This document shows positions 16,652 through 25,179 of a DNA stretch of 64,000 bases, in pieces (within the stretch, counting starts at the first letter, position 1; every line of letters starts with the position of its first letter). The notes beneath the pieces are model-generated. The model did not search any database. It worked only from the letters and a program-made list of their open reading frames with translations, and had not been told where the DNA came from. The DNA comes from Catellatospora sichuanensis (GTDB lineage: Bacteria > Actinomycetota > Actinomycetes > Mycobacteriales > Micromonosporaceae): contig NZ_ML660186.1 in assembly GCF_007483665.1 (NCBI RefSeq), forward strand, positions 124,001 to 188,000, read 5' to 3'. Both the position numbers and the translations under genes were made by a program.

Positions 16652-17920
16652 TCACTCAGCAAAACGGCTGAGTCGCGTGGTGGGTCGACCCAGGACAAGG
16701 CTCACATTATGTCCGCCGAATCCGAATGAATTGGACAGTGCAAAACCGATGGGACTTTGCCGAGCCTTGCCGCGAATATGGTCGAGATCGCACGCGGGAT
16801 CGGGGTCTTCGAGGTTGACCGTCGGTGGCAGCAGCCCGTGCCCGAGCGCCATCACCGTCGCCGCGGCCTCGATCACCCCGGACGCGCCGAGCATGTGCCC
16901 GGTGACGCCCTTGTTCGAACTGACCGGCGGCATGGCCGAGGCGAACACCGTGTTGACCGCCAGCGACTCCGCCACGTCGCCCAACTTGGTGCTGGTCGCG
17001 TGGGCGTTGAGGTAGCCGATGTCGGCCGGCGACAGCCCCGCGTCGGCCAGCGCCCGGCGCATGCACTCGGCCTGGCCCTCGCCGTCGGGCCGGGGCGTGG
17101 TCGGGTGGTGGGCGTCGGTGGTCGCGCCCCAGCCGTGCAGCGTCGCGTACGCCGGACGACCCCGCGCGTCCGCGTCCGCGGCCCGCTCCAGCACCAACAC
17201 GCCTGCCCCTTCGGCCAGGACGAGGCCGTTGCGCCGGGTGTCGAACGGGCGGCTGGCCGCGGCCGGGTCCGCAGCCCAGCCCTTGGCCAGCGCGCGGGTG
17301 TTGCCGAAGGTGTCGGCCAGGGTCGGGAACAGCGGCGCCTCGCCGCAGCCCACCAGCACCACGTCCGCCTCGCCGTACCGCAGGATGCGCATGCCCTCGG
17401 CGATGGACTGCGCCCCCGCCGCGCACGCGGTGCCGATGGAGGAGCTGTAGCCGCGCAGGTCGTACTTGATGGCGATGCGCGCGGTGGCCATGTTCGGCAG
17501 CATCCCGGGCAGCAGGTACGGGCTCACCCCCAACCGGCCCTTCCGGGTACGGGTGATCACCTGCGCCTCCAGGGTGGCCAGTCCGCCCGTGCCGGACACC
17601 ACCGTGGCGGCCCGATACGGGTCCACGTCGCGGCCCACCACCAGGTCGGCGTCGGCCACCGCCCGGGCCGCGGCGACCAGCGCGTGCACGATGTACCGGT
17701 CCAGCGTGCGCGCCTCCGGGCCGGGCAGCACACTGGCCGCCTCGATGTCCGGGCCCTTGCCCATCACCTCCAGAGACCCCTGCGCGGCGTGCCCCTCGGG
17801 GGTGGCGATGATCCCGGACCGGCCGGTGCACAGGGCGTCGAAGATGTCGTCGAGATCCTGTCCGACCGGGGTGACCAGGCCGATGCCCGTGACGACGATG
17901 TCGGGACGAGGGCTCTTCAT
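16652..17920 (-). CDS. Beta-ketoacyl synthase A
   Basis: A complete 422-residue FabF/type II PKS-like ketosynthase. The triad is present: nucleophile Cys in IGTACAAGAQS, His in NAHATSTKLGD and His in SNKGVTGHMLGA. Closing motif SFGFGGHN. It condenses an acyl-primed enzyme with malonyl-ACP or a similar extender. The start overlaps the stop of AMP-ligase 2 (ATGA). It is the last gene of the operon that also carries a second ketosynthase, a half-ketosynthase and two ACPs; no ketoreductase or dehydratase is present, so chain reduction, if any, would borrow fatty-acid enzymes. Confidence 0.92.
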   Translation of the reverse strand: MKSPRPDIVVTGIGLVTPVGQDLDDIFDALCTGRSGIIATPEGHAAQGSLEVMGKGPDIEAASVLPGPEARTLDRYIVHALVAAARAVADADLVVGRDVDPYRAATVVSGTGGLATLEAQVITRTRKGRLGVSPYLLPGMLPNMATARIAIKYDLRGYSSSIGTACAAGAQSIAEGMRILRYGEADVVLVGCGEAPLFPTLADTFGNTRALAKGWAADPAAASRPFDTRRNGLVLAEGAGVLVLERAADADARGRPAYATLHGWGATTDAHHPTTPRPDGEGQAECMRRALADAGLSPADIGYLNAHATSTKLGDVAESLAVNTVFASAMPPVSSNKGVTGHMLGASGVIEAAATVMALGHGLLPPTVNLEDPDPACDLDHIRGKARQSPIGFALSNSFGFGGHNVSLVLGRPTTRLSRFAE

Positions 17921-19533
17921 CGCGACACACCTGCCAGGGCGCGCTCGCGCAGCACCAGCTTGCGCACCTTGCCGGTGGCGCCGGTGGGGATGTCTTCGTC
18001 GTGCACCGCGTTGACGTCGCGCAGCGTCGGCGCGGCGTGCCCGCCCAGCGCGGCGACGACGGCGTCCCGGCGGTCGGCCGCGGCGTCGGCCCCGGCCTTG
18101 AGCACCAGCAGCACGTCGGTGACCACGCGGCCCTCCTCGCGCACCGCCACGACGGTGCAGTCGAGCACGTCGGGGCAGCTCGCCAGGATCTTCTCCTCGG
18201 TCAGCGAGGTGTGCAGCCACTGGCCGCCGTCCAGCACGACCGAGTCCACCGCCCGGTCCACGTGGTAGTAGTAGCCGTCCTCGTCGTAGTAGACGAGGTC
18301 GCCGGTCAGGTAGTAACCCGACTGGCGGGTGCGGAACTCGGTCACCGAGTCGTTCCAGTACATCAGTTTCACCGTCGGCGACTTGAGCCCCAGGTGTCCG
18401 ACCACGCCCGCACCCACCGGCTCGCCGGCCTCGTCCAGCACCGCCACCTCGGCGAACACGTGCGGGCGGCCGATGCAGCGGTCGTAGCGCTCGGTGTCCA
18501 CCCGGTGGGTGATGTGGAACGCGGAGTGGCCCATCTCGGTCGAGCCGATGCCGTCGATGAACATCGAGCCCGTCACCCGGGTCACGCCCTCCCGGGTGAC
18601 GGTGTTGCGGCTGCCGACCGCGACCAGCGGCCGGATGTGCGCCTCGTGCGCGCAGTCGCCGGTGTTGAACCAGATCGCCACCGAGTCCAGGGCGCGCTTG
18701 CTCAGGTCGTGGCGGGCCATGTCGGCCCAGGTCACCGCGAAGCCGAAGACGCCGGTCGGCTTGAACCGCTCGATTGCGTCGAGCACGTAGTCGCCCCGCT
18801 GCGAGGACAGGAACACCAGCTCGGCACGGTTGCACAGGGCCTGGTTGATGGACAGGATGCCTGCGGTGTGCGCCGAGGGCAGCGCACACACCACCCGCTC
18901 GGTGCCCTGCGCCCGCGGGCCGGACAGCCGGATGCGGCGGGTGGCCTCGAACAGCGTGGTGTGCGAGTGCACGATCGCCTTGGGCAGGCCCGTCGTGCCG
19001 GAGGAGTGCGTGATGGAGATGGGGTCGTCCCGGTGGTGCCGGTACGGCTCCGGTGCCTGGGCCGGGTCCGCCGAGCCCATCTCGGTGATGTCGCCGAGCA
19101 GGCGCGAGCCGAAGTCACGGCCCTCCAGCAGGGCGGCGTGCTTCGGGTCGGTCAGCACCGCCTCGGCCCGCAACCGGCGGATGTACTCGGCCGCGATCTC
19201 GCCACTGAGGTTGCCGTTGAGCAGCGCCGGAATCGCCCCGACGCGGTTCAGCGCGAGGAACGACAGGATGACGTCGGCGGACGTGCTGGCGTACACGGCG
19301 ACCGGGTCGCGCCAGCCGATGCCGCGCTGGTGCAGCCACGCGGCACGGGCCGCGACCCGCTCGTCGAGCTGCCCCAGCGTGAGTGGCTCCCACGCGGGGT
19401 GGCCGTCAACGTCCACGTCGAAGGTCAGGCCAGGGCCGGACGGATCGGCGCCGTGCGCCAGCAGCCGGGTGATGACATTGCCCGCGCCGAGGTCGGCGTC
19501 GGCGGCGAGGATCGCCCGCAGATTGGTTCCCAT
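17917..19533 (-). CDS. AMP-dependent acyl/aryl ligase 2
   Basis: 538 residues of the ANL superfamily. ITHSSGTTGLPKAIVHSH is the phosphate loop, GIGSTEMG the A5 motif, LTGDLVYYDEDGYYYHVDR A7/A8 and TGATGKVRKLVL the C-terminal lysine motif. The distribution of motifs fits an acyl-CoA or acyl-ACP ligase. Substrate unknown; by context it may load a starter acid on one of the two ACPs. Six bases separate its start from the half-ketosynthase stop, so the two are co-transcribed. Confidence 0.9.
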   Translation of the reverse strand: MGTNLRAILAADADLGAGNVITRLLAHGADPSGPGLTFDVDVDGHPAWEPLTLGQLDERVAARAAWLHQRGIGWRDPVAVYASTSADVILSFLALNRVGAIPALLNGNLSGEIAAEYIRRLRAEAVLTDPKHAALLEGRDFGSRLLGDITEMGSADPAQAPEPYRHHRDDPISITHSSGTTGLPKAIVHSHTTLFEATRRIRLSGPRAQGTERVVCALPSAHTAGILSINQALCNRAELVFLSSQRGDYVLDAIERFKPTGVFGFAVTWADMARHDLSKRALDSVAIWFNTGDCAHEAHIRPLVAVGSRNTVTREGVTRVTGSMFIDGIGSTEMGHSAFHITHRVDTERYDRCIGRPHVFAEVAVLDEAGEPVGAGVVGHLGLKSPTVKLMYWNDSVTEFRTRQSGYYLTGDLVYYDEDGYYYHVDRAVDSVVLDGGQWLHTSLTEEKILASCPDVLDCTVVAVREEGRVVTDVLLVLKAGADAAADRRDAVVAALGGHAAPTLRDVNAVHDEDIPTGATGKVRKLVLRERALAGVSR

Positions 19534-19538
19534 AGCTG

Positions 19539-20087
19539 CTACTCCTTCGGTCGGTTCACTTCGCTGTTGCGTACGAGCACGGCCAGCGCGCGGTCGCGCT
19601 CACCGGTGGCCAAGGCCTGCTCGGCCACCACGATCAGGGCCTCGTCGGCGTCGCCGTCGCGGATCAGCAGCGACGCCATCGCCAGGCCCTCGGCCAGGGA
19701 CGCCCCGACGGGGTCGGCGCCGCCGCCGGGGCTCAGCGAGACCACGGGCCCGCCCAGCTCCCACCGCGCCGCCACGTAACCGGCCACCGCGTTGGGCACG
19801 GCCTGGAAGAACAGCAGCGGCCCCAGCCGCCGCCGGCCGTCGACCGCCGATGCAACCTCGGCTGCGGTCGTGGCGTCGCCGGTCGCCGAAGAGATGATCA
19901 CTGCGGTACGCAGCCCGCGGTCCGCCGCGACGGGCGGCTGCCCATGCGCGCGGCTCAGACAGCGCCTGGCCGCCTCCGCCACCAGTGGGCTGAACGTCGA
20001 CATCACGAACCCGGCCAGCACCGGCGGCTCCGCATCCGCCTCGGACTCCGGCCATGCCCCCCGCGCGACCTCCACGAGAGTGCTCAT
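19539..20087 (-). CDS. Half-length ketosynthase-like protein without active cysteine
   Basis: Only 182 residues, matching the N-terminal half of the ketosynthase fold. FFQAVPNAVAGYVAARW followed by LGGPVVSLSPGGGADPVG is the region that in true ketosynthases holds the cysteine; here it is Gly/Pro-rich with no Cys. It resembles the short KS-like proteins (Ketoacyl-synt_2 type) that accompany type II systems such as aryl polyenes. Likely a structural or chain-length partner of ketosynthase A or B. It overlaps ketosynthase B by ATGA, and the frame ends normally, so it is not an obvious frameshift remnant. Confidence 0.75.
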   Translation of the reverse strand: MSTLVEVARGAWPESEADAEPPVLAGFVMSTFSPLVAEAARRCLSRAHGQPPVAADRGLRTAVIISSATGDATTAAEVASAVDGRRRLGPLLFFQAVPNAVAGYVAARWELGGPVVSLSPGGGADPVGASLAEGLAMASLLIRDGDADEALIVVAEQALATGERDRALAVLVRNSEVNRPKE

Positions 20088-21226
20088 GCCGCACCGACCA
20101 CTAGGGCGGTGTTCGCGCCGCCGAAGGCGGCGTTGAGGCTGAGGGCGTAGTCCGGTCCGGCAGTAGTCGTCTCGGTGAGTACGCGCAGGGGGCAGTCCGG
20201 GTCGGGGCCGAGGTAGCCGGCGTTGACCGGCAGGAAGCCCTCGCGCAGCGACAACACCGTGGCGACCAGTTCCAGCAGCGGTGAGGCTTCGAGTGCCTGC
20301 CCGTGCAGCGACTTGGTCGAACTGATCGGCACCACCAACGCGTGCGCGCCGAGGGTGCGCAGCAGTGCGGCGGACTCGGCGGCGTCGCTCTGCGCGGAGC
20401 CCGAGCCGTGCGCGTTGACATAGCCGATCTGTTCGGTGGCCAGCCCGGCGCGGCCGAGCGCGGCCTCGATCGCCCGGGCCAGGCCCGTGCCGTCGGGTCG
20501 CGGCTGCACCACGTGGTAGCCGTCTCCGGCGCGGCCCCAGCCGAGCAGCCGGGCCAGCGGTGTCGCGCCCCGGGACTGCGCGGCGCGGGCCGACTCCACC
20601 ACGACCGCGGCCACGCCGTCGCCGAGCAGCAGGCCCTTGCGTCCCGCGCTGAACGGGCGTACGGCGCCGTCGGCCGCGAGCGCCCGGCCCGCGTCGAACA
20701 GCGCGAACTGGTCCGCCTCGACCAGGTATCCGGCGGCCACCAGCAGCCGGTCGGCGTCGCCCGCGGCCACCGCGGCGGCGGCGTCGGCGACCGCGGTGCT
20801 GGCCGCGACGCAGGCACTGGTGTACGTGCGCACCGCCCCGGACAGGCCCGCCTTCTCCGCGACGGACAGCGTGAACGCGCCGGTGCGGCCGGGCCGGTCG
20901 GGCAGGCCGCGGGCCCCGTCGGGCTCGCCGTGCACGGCCAGCAGCAGGGGAGTCGTGGCCCGGAGCGCCGCGGACAGCCCGGCCGACGCGGCTGCCTCGT
21001 CCACCACCGCGAGCAGTTCGTCGAGCAGTACGGGCGCGCCGGGCAGCAGCGCGCCGACGCCCACCCGCCGGGCACTCACGTCGAAGCGGGTGACCGGCGC
21101 GAACGCCGGCCGCCCCGATCGCAACCCGGCCGACAGCGCCGCGGCGCCCCGGCCGTACGCGCTGACCGCCGACAACCCGGTGACCACGACCTGCGCGCGG
21201 TCCCCGGCGGGGCGGGGTTCAGTCAC
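20084..21226 (-). CDS. Beta-ketoacyl synthase B
   Basis: 380 residues. GTG at 21226 is taken as start: GGAG is eight bases upstream and it overlaps the ACP stop as GTGACTGA. The triad is Cys in TYTSACVAAST, His in NAHGSGSAQSD and His in SSTKSLHGQALEA, so it should be active and is not a classical chain-length factor, in which Cys becomes Gln. The N-terminal third is shorter and more divergent than in ketosynthase A. The pair A/B may form a heterodimer or act on different steps. Confidence 0.88.
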   Translation of the reverse strand: MTEPRPAGDRAQVVVTGLSAVSAYGRGAAALSAGLRSGRPAFAPVTRFDVSARRVGVGALLPGAPVLLDELLAVVDEAAASAGLSAALRATTPLLLAVHGEPDGARGLPDRPGRTGAFTLSVAEKAGLSGAVRTYTSACVAASTAVADAAAAVAAGDADRLLVAAGYLVEADQFALFDAGRALAADGAVRPFSAGRKGLLLGDGVAAVVVESARAAQSRGATPLARLLGWGRAGDGYHVVQPRPDGTGLARAIEAALGRAGLATEQIGYVNAHGSGSAQSDAAESAALLRTLGAHALVVPISSTKSLHGQALEASPLLELVATVLSLREGFLPVNAGYLGPDPDCPLRVLTETTTAGPDYALSLNAAFGGANTALVVGAA

Positions 21227-21509
21227 CGGCAGGCTCCGCCAGCACCTCGGCAAGCGCCTCGACCGCGCCGGTCACCGTCGTCATCCGCATGAGCACGTCG
21301 TCGTCGAGGTCGAGCATCCGCCCGTGGCGCTGCTCGACCTGGTGCACCAGCCACGCCAGCTCCAGCGAGTCGATGCGCTCGCGCACCTGCTCCGGGCTGC
21401 GCTCGCCGTAACCGGCCAGCATCGCGACGACCTCGGCCCGGTCCGGGGAGGCCGGTTCACGCCGGCGCGGCACGCCGAGGGACCCGGCGGCCGCAACAGG
21501 GGCGTCCAT
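21219..21509 (-). CDS. Acyl carrier protein 1
   Basis: 96 residues. RIDSLELAWLVHQVEQRHG holds the DSL site whose Ser receives phosphopantetheine, followed by the acidic helix II. An N-terminal extension of about 25 residues precedes the four-helix domain. The ATG shares a base with the stop of ACP 2. Carries acyl intermediates for the ketosynthases or, possibly, the product of the E1 pair. Confidence 0.85.
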   Translation of the reverse strand: MDAPVAAAGSLGVPRRREPASPDRAEVVAMLAGYGERSPEQVRERIDSLELAWLVHQVEQRHGRMLDLDDDVLMRMTTVTGAVEALAEVLAEPAGD

Positions 21510-21766
21510 CACGCGCTCGCCAGGTTGCCGCGCTCGCGGACGGCGTCGGCGAACTCGCCGACCGTCATGGCCGCCATCTGCTCGGCCTCCTCGTCGCTGA
21601 ACTTCACGCCGTAGGTGTCCTCCACCCGCACCGCAAGCTCGGCGACGGCCAGCGACTCCAGGTCCACGCCCGCCGAACCCAGCGGCGTGTCGGCGTCGAC
21701 GCCGTCGATCGGGTAGTTCATGTCCGCGATCGCGTCGATGATGAACTGGCGTACGTCGGTGCTCAT
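21509..21766 (-). CDS. Acyl carrier protein 2
   Basis: 85 residues, start at 21766 with AAGGAAG six bases upstream. The carrier site is GVDLESLAVAELAVRVED: the modified Ser follows Glu rather than Asp, as in a known subgroup of free-standing ACPs. Helix II and III are acidic (FSDEEAEQMAAMTVGEF). Two different ACPs side by side suggest separate starter and chain carriers. Confidence 0.88.
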   Translation of the reverse strand: MSTDVRQFIIDAIADMNYPIDGVDADTPLGSAGVDLESLAVAELAVRVEDTYGVKFSDEEAEQMAAMTVGEFADAVRERGNLASA

Positions 21767-21841
21767 GTTGACTTCCTTCCATGGTGGACGGCCCAACGGG
21801 CCCGGATCGGGGTGGCAGTCGGGGGGAGTGCGGTACGGCCG

Positions 21842-23254
21842 TCAGGAAGCCGGGCGCGGGTCCGCCGTACGCAGCACCGCGCGGTCGCGGACGAGCTTGC
21901 CCGTCGCGGTGCGGGGCAGCTGCTCGACGATGTGCAGCACACGCGGCCGTTTGTAGGGGGCAAGCCGCACGGCCAGCTCACCTTCGAGCGCCGCTGCCGC
22001 GGCCGGATCGGGCACCACGGCGAAGGCCTCGATGCCGCTGTCGAAGACGACGACCGCGCCCTCGACGCCGGGCAGGGCCGCCAGCGTGTGCTCCACCTCG
22101 GTCAGGTCCACCTTGAGCCCGCCGACCGACACCTGCGAGTCCAGCCGCCCGAGCACCGTCATCAGGCCGGTCGCCGGGTCGACCCGGCCCGCGTCCTTGG
22201 TGTGCAGCCAGCCGTCGACCCAGCGGGTCGGGTCCGACAGCCCGATGTACGGGCTCGCCGGTGTCGCGATCAGCAGCTCGCCGTCCTGCTCCCGGACGGT
22301 GATGCCGGGGGCGGGCAGAAGCGAGGGCCGGTGCTCGCCGAACAGGTCGGTGGCGATGACCCCGACCTCGGTCATGCCGTACATGTTGCCCAGCACGACG
22401 CCGTAGCGGTCGGTGAAACGCTGCGCCACCTCGGCGCGCACCAGCTCGCCGCCGGTGGTCATGCGCTTGAGCTGCGGCAGCTTCGGCGGGTTCGGGTTGG
22501 AGGCCAGCAGCTCGGTGTGGAACGGCACGCCCAGCAACGTGGTCGGCGCTTCTCCGGCGGCCACGGCGCGCAGTACGGCGTCGACGGTCAGCCGCTCCGG
22601 CAGCACCAGCTCGACGCCCGCGTGCAGGCAGTAGAGCAGGCCGCCGACCAGGCCCAGCACGTGCACCACGGAGGCCAGCAGCACCACCCGCTCGCCGGGC
22701 AGCGGCACCCCGTCGATGCGGGTGTACCGGTCGATCTCGGCGACCAACTGCTCGACGGTACGCGCGATGACCTTGGAGGGGCCGGTGGAGCCGGAACTGA
22801 GCTGCACCACGGCATGCCCGGTGTCGGCGGGACGGCCCTCGCGAGCCTCGGCGACGTCGGCGACCTCGTAGAAGGCACGCAACCCGCCCGGCAGCGTGCC
22901 GGTGCAGCTCACCACGACCTGCGGTTGCAACCGGTCCAGGGCACGATCGGTCTCGTACGCGGTCAGCCGGTGATCCAGCAGTGCGACCTGCGCGCCGATC
23001 CGCCACGCGGCCAGCAGGTTCGCCGCGTACGCCAGCGACGGCGGCAGCCGCAGCGCGACCGAGCCGCCCCGGGCCAGCCCCAGCCGGCGCAGCGTGTCCT
23101 CCCGGTCGGCGACGGCGTGGCGCAGGGCCGCCCGGTCGACGGGGGATCCGAAGTGGAGGCAGACGTCCCGGTCTTCGCCGGCGAGCAGGAGCTCGTCCAC
23201 CCAGTCGGGGGTCGCCGCCAAGGGCGCGCCGGTCGCCCAGCCCGTGTTGCTCAT
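21842..23254 (-). CDS. AMP-dependent ligase 3
   Basis: 470 residues; start at 23254 has GGAG seven bases upstream, an alternative ATG 15 codons up does not. Motifs: VQLSSGSTGPSKVIART, NMYGMTEVG, LHTKDAGRVDPATGLMTVLGR (A7/A8) and TATGKLVRDRA with the lysine. The N-terminal domain is short. Similar to the acyl-ACP ligases found with type II PKS genes. It is the first gene of the ACP/ketosynthase operon. Confidence 0.88.
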   Translation of the reverse strand: MSNTGWATGAPLAATPDWVDELLLAGEDRDVCLHFGSPVDRAALRHAVADREDTLRRLGLARGGSVALRLPPSLAYAANLLAAWRIGAQVALLDHRLTAYETDRALDRLQPQVVVSCTGTLPGGLRAFYEVADVAEAREGRPADTGHAVVQLSSGSTGPSKVIARTVEQLVAEIDRYTRIDGVPLPGERVVLLASVVHVLGLVGGLLYCLHAGVELVLPERLTVDAVLRAVAAGEAPTTLLGVPFHTELLASNPNPPKLPQLKRMTTGGELVRAEVAQRFTDRYGVVLGNMYGMTEVGVIATDLFGEHRPSLLPAPGITVREQDGELLIATPASPYIGLSDPTRWVDGWLHTKDAGRVDPATGLMTVLGRLDSQVSVGGLKVDLTEVEHTLAALPGVEGAVVVFDSGIEAFAVVPDPAAAAALEGELAVRLAPYKRPRVLHIVEQLPRTATGKLVRDRAVLRTADPRPAS

Positions 23255-23410
23255 GAATGCTCCGCCAGGTGTCGCAAAGGATGCTGGAACCTGGGTCATG
23301 CGCCCCCGACGGACCCGGTGAATCCGGAGACTAGCAAGGGGATCGATGTACTTGCAATGTTAACGTTAAGTCTGTCGATACGTGAATGGACCAGCCAAAA
23401 TTCGGGCTTT
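23255..23410 (-). promoter_or_regulatory. Promoter region of the ACP/ketosynthase operon
   Basis: Read on the minus strand, this gap lies between the MFS stop and ligase 3. It is locally AT-rich and holds the palindrome TTAACGTTAA (23360-23369), about 105 bases before the ligase start. No terminator-like hairpin is seen, so read-through from the MFS gene is possible. Confidence 0.3.
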
Positions 23411-25003
23411 TCATGGCAGATGAGAGGGCCGCAATCCGACATCAATCTGACTCATCGCGAATTCCATCCGGGCGATTTCCGCCCGCAGTCGGGCCACCTC
23501 GCGCCCCGCTCCGCCGTGCTCGCGCCGGGCCAGTTCCCGCACCGCCTGATGCACGGCGGGCGCGTCGAGTTGCGCCAGCGCGTGGGCCGCGGTCTTGGCG
23601 CGCAGCACCCGCCGCGGGGCCAGCCGGCGCAGCCCCGACCTGGCCCGCAGCGTCCACTCGCCGTCGGCGTAGCGCAACGTGACCCGGGGGCCGAGCGTGG
23701 TCGCGGCCAGCCCGTACCCGCGCGGCAGTGCCGCCGCCGGGTCGGCGGTCGGACCGCGGGCCCCGACGTCGTTGAGCTCACGCCAGACCCGGTGCCGGAC
23801 GACCGGGGTCAGGGTGACGGCGAAGTACAGCAGCGAGGACAGCAGCACGCCGTTGACGAAGCCCAACTGCTCCACGACCAGGCCGGCCAGCACGCCGCCG
23901 AGCGGGATGCCGGCCATGGCCACGGCCATGATGATGCCGCCCGCACGGGCCAGCATCGGGCTGGGCACCCGCTGGTAGATGACCGCGCCGATGGTCGGGT
24001 TCACCGAGCACATCGCCATGCCGCTGATGAACGTCACCACGACGATCACGGTCAGGTCGTCGGTGAGCGCGAAGACCAGGAAGCGGGGGGCGCCGCCCAC
24101 GAAGTAGCCGAAGACCAGCGCGCTGTAGCGCGGCAGGTACGGGGCCAGCGTCGCGAACACGACACTGCCCGCGATCATCCCCACGGCGTACGCCGCCGAG
24201 ACCGATCCGAGTGCGACCGGCGAGTGCAGCACCGTGAGCACCCACAAGGGCACGAACACCACGGCGCTGGCCTGGTTGAACAGGTTGGTGAAGAACAGCA
24301 TCCCGGTGACCGCCCGCAGCAGCGGCTCCGAGGTGAAGTACACGAAGCCGCCGTGCAGCGCGGTCAGGTACGGCTCGGCCGGGGCGGGTCTGGGCGGCTC
24401 GTCGGACTGCCGGGCCGGGTCCGGCACGAAGAACGCCACCAGCGCCGCGCCGATCAGGAAGCTCGCCGCGTCGACCCAGATCGCCCCGATCGCGCCGAAC
24501 GCGGCGATGGCGACGCCGCCCACCGAGGCCCCGATCAGCCCGGAGGTACGCAGCACGCCCTCACGGGCCGCCGACACCCGGGTGAAGTCCGTGCCCGCGG
24601 CATCCATCAGCGGCTTGAGCAGGTTGTTCTTGGACCGGTCGGCCTGCGCCCGGAGCACCCCGGCCAGGCTGGACAGCACGATCAGCACGCCGAAGCCGAG
24701 CTGCCCGGTCAGCGCGATCGCGCCCATCACCACCGCGCTGCCCGCGTCGGACAGCAGCGAGGTCGCGCGGGAGCCGATCCGGTCCTGCAGCGGGGCGGCC
24801 AGCACCCCGCTCAGCACGTACGCCAGCGTCTCCGCGCCCGCCACCACGCCGACCTTCACCGGGCTGCCGGTGGTGACCAGCACCAGCCAGGGAATGGCGA
24901 GGAAGGACATCCGGCCGCCGATGACCGAGATCGCCTCCGCGGCGACCAGGCCGGGGATGGCGGCTCTACGGCGCCAGGGCGACTGCGGCGTCGCGATGGA
25001 CAA
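23411..25003 (-). CDS. MFS exporter 2 with the same C-terminal extension
   Basis: 530 residues with twelve predicted membrane helices in about residues 15-410, resembling drug-efflux MFS proteins of the enterobactin-exporter type. After the last helix comes a soluble tail of about 110 residues: VTLRYADGEWTLRARSG, then AAHALAQLDAPAVHQAVREL and an Arg/Glu/Ala-rich helix (REVARLRAEIARMEFAMSQ). This tail aligns with that of the exporter at 5710-7689, although the membrane domains differ and this one lacks the long central loop. It diverges from the ATP-grasp gene. Confidence 0.88.
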   Translation of the reverse strand: MSIATPQSPWRRRAAIPGLVAAEAISVIGGRMSFLAIPWLVLVTTGSPVKVGVVAGAETLAYVLSGVLAAPLQDRIGSRATSLLSDAGSAVVMGAIALTGQLGFGVLIVLSSLAGVLRAQADRSKNNLLKPLMDAAGTDFTRVSAAREGVLRTSGLIGASVGGVAIAAFGAIGAIWVDAASFLIGAALVAFFVPDPARQSDEPPRPAPAEPYLTALHGGFVYFTSEPLLRAVTGMLFFTNLFNQASAVVFVPLWVLTVLHSPVALGSVSAAYAVGMIAGSVVFATLAPYLPRYSALVFGYFVGGAPRFLVFALTDDLTVIVVVTFISGMAMCSVNPTIGAVIYQRVPSPMLARAGGIIMAVAMAGIPLGGVLAGLVVEQLGFVNGVLLSSLLYFAVTLTPVVRHRVWRELNDVGARGPTADPAAALPRGYGLAATTLGPRVTLRYADGEWTLRARSGLRRLAPRRVLRAKTAAHALAQLDAPAVHQAVRELARREHGGAGREVARLRAEIARMEFAMSQIDVGLRPSHLP

Positions 25004-25031
25004 CGGAACTCCTTCTCAAGCCGGTCGGGTT

Positions 25032-25050
25032 CTTTGTACCAGCAACAAAG
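25032..25050. promoter_or_regulatory. Inverted repeat in the MFS/ATP-grasp divergent promoter
   Basis: CTTTGT-N7-ACAAAG, perfect six-base arms, sits 29 bases before the MFS start and 130 before the ATP-grasp start. A shared operator is plausible; no cluster-encoded regulator with a matching site is known. Confidence 0.3.
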
Positions 25051-25179
25051 GCGGACATTGAAGTATCCGTAGGTATCGAGTGGTGCCGCTCTGGACACGT
25101 ACCGTCGCCGTCGATACGGTGACCTTCGATCCGTCGGGCGGTCAGCCCCGGTCCGTCGGCGTGGAGAGGCGGTCGGTCG

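Noticed and set aside
16652-18889. A 745-codon frame covering the ketosynthase plus a long stretch upstream
   Set aside because: The upstream part is the shadow of AMP-ligase 2 in another frame; the ketosynthase begins at 17920 where motif and overlap with the ligase stop agree.
21812-25072. An open frame of over 1000 codons on the plus strand
   Set aside because: Its Arg/Gly/Gln/His-rich translation is the typical antisense shadow in high-GC DNA; the minus strand has AMP-ligase 3 and an MFS protein with full motifs.
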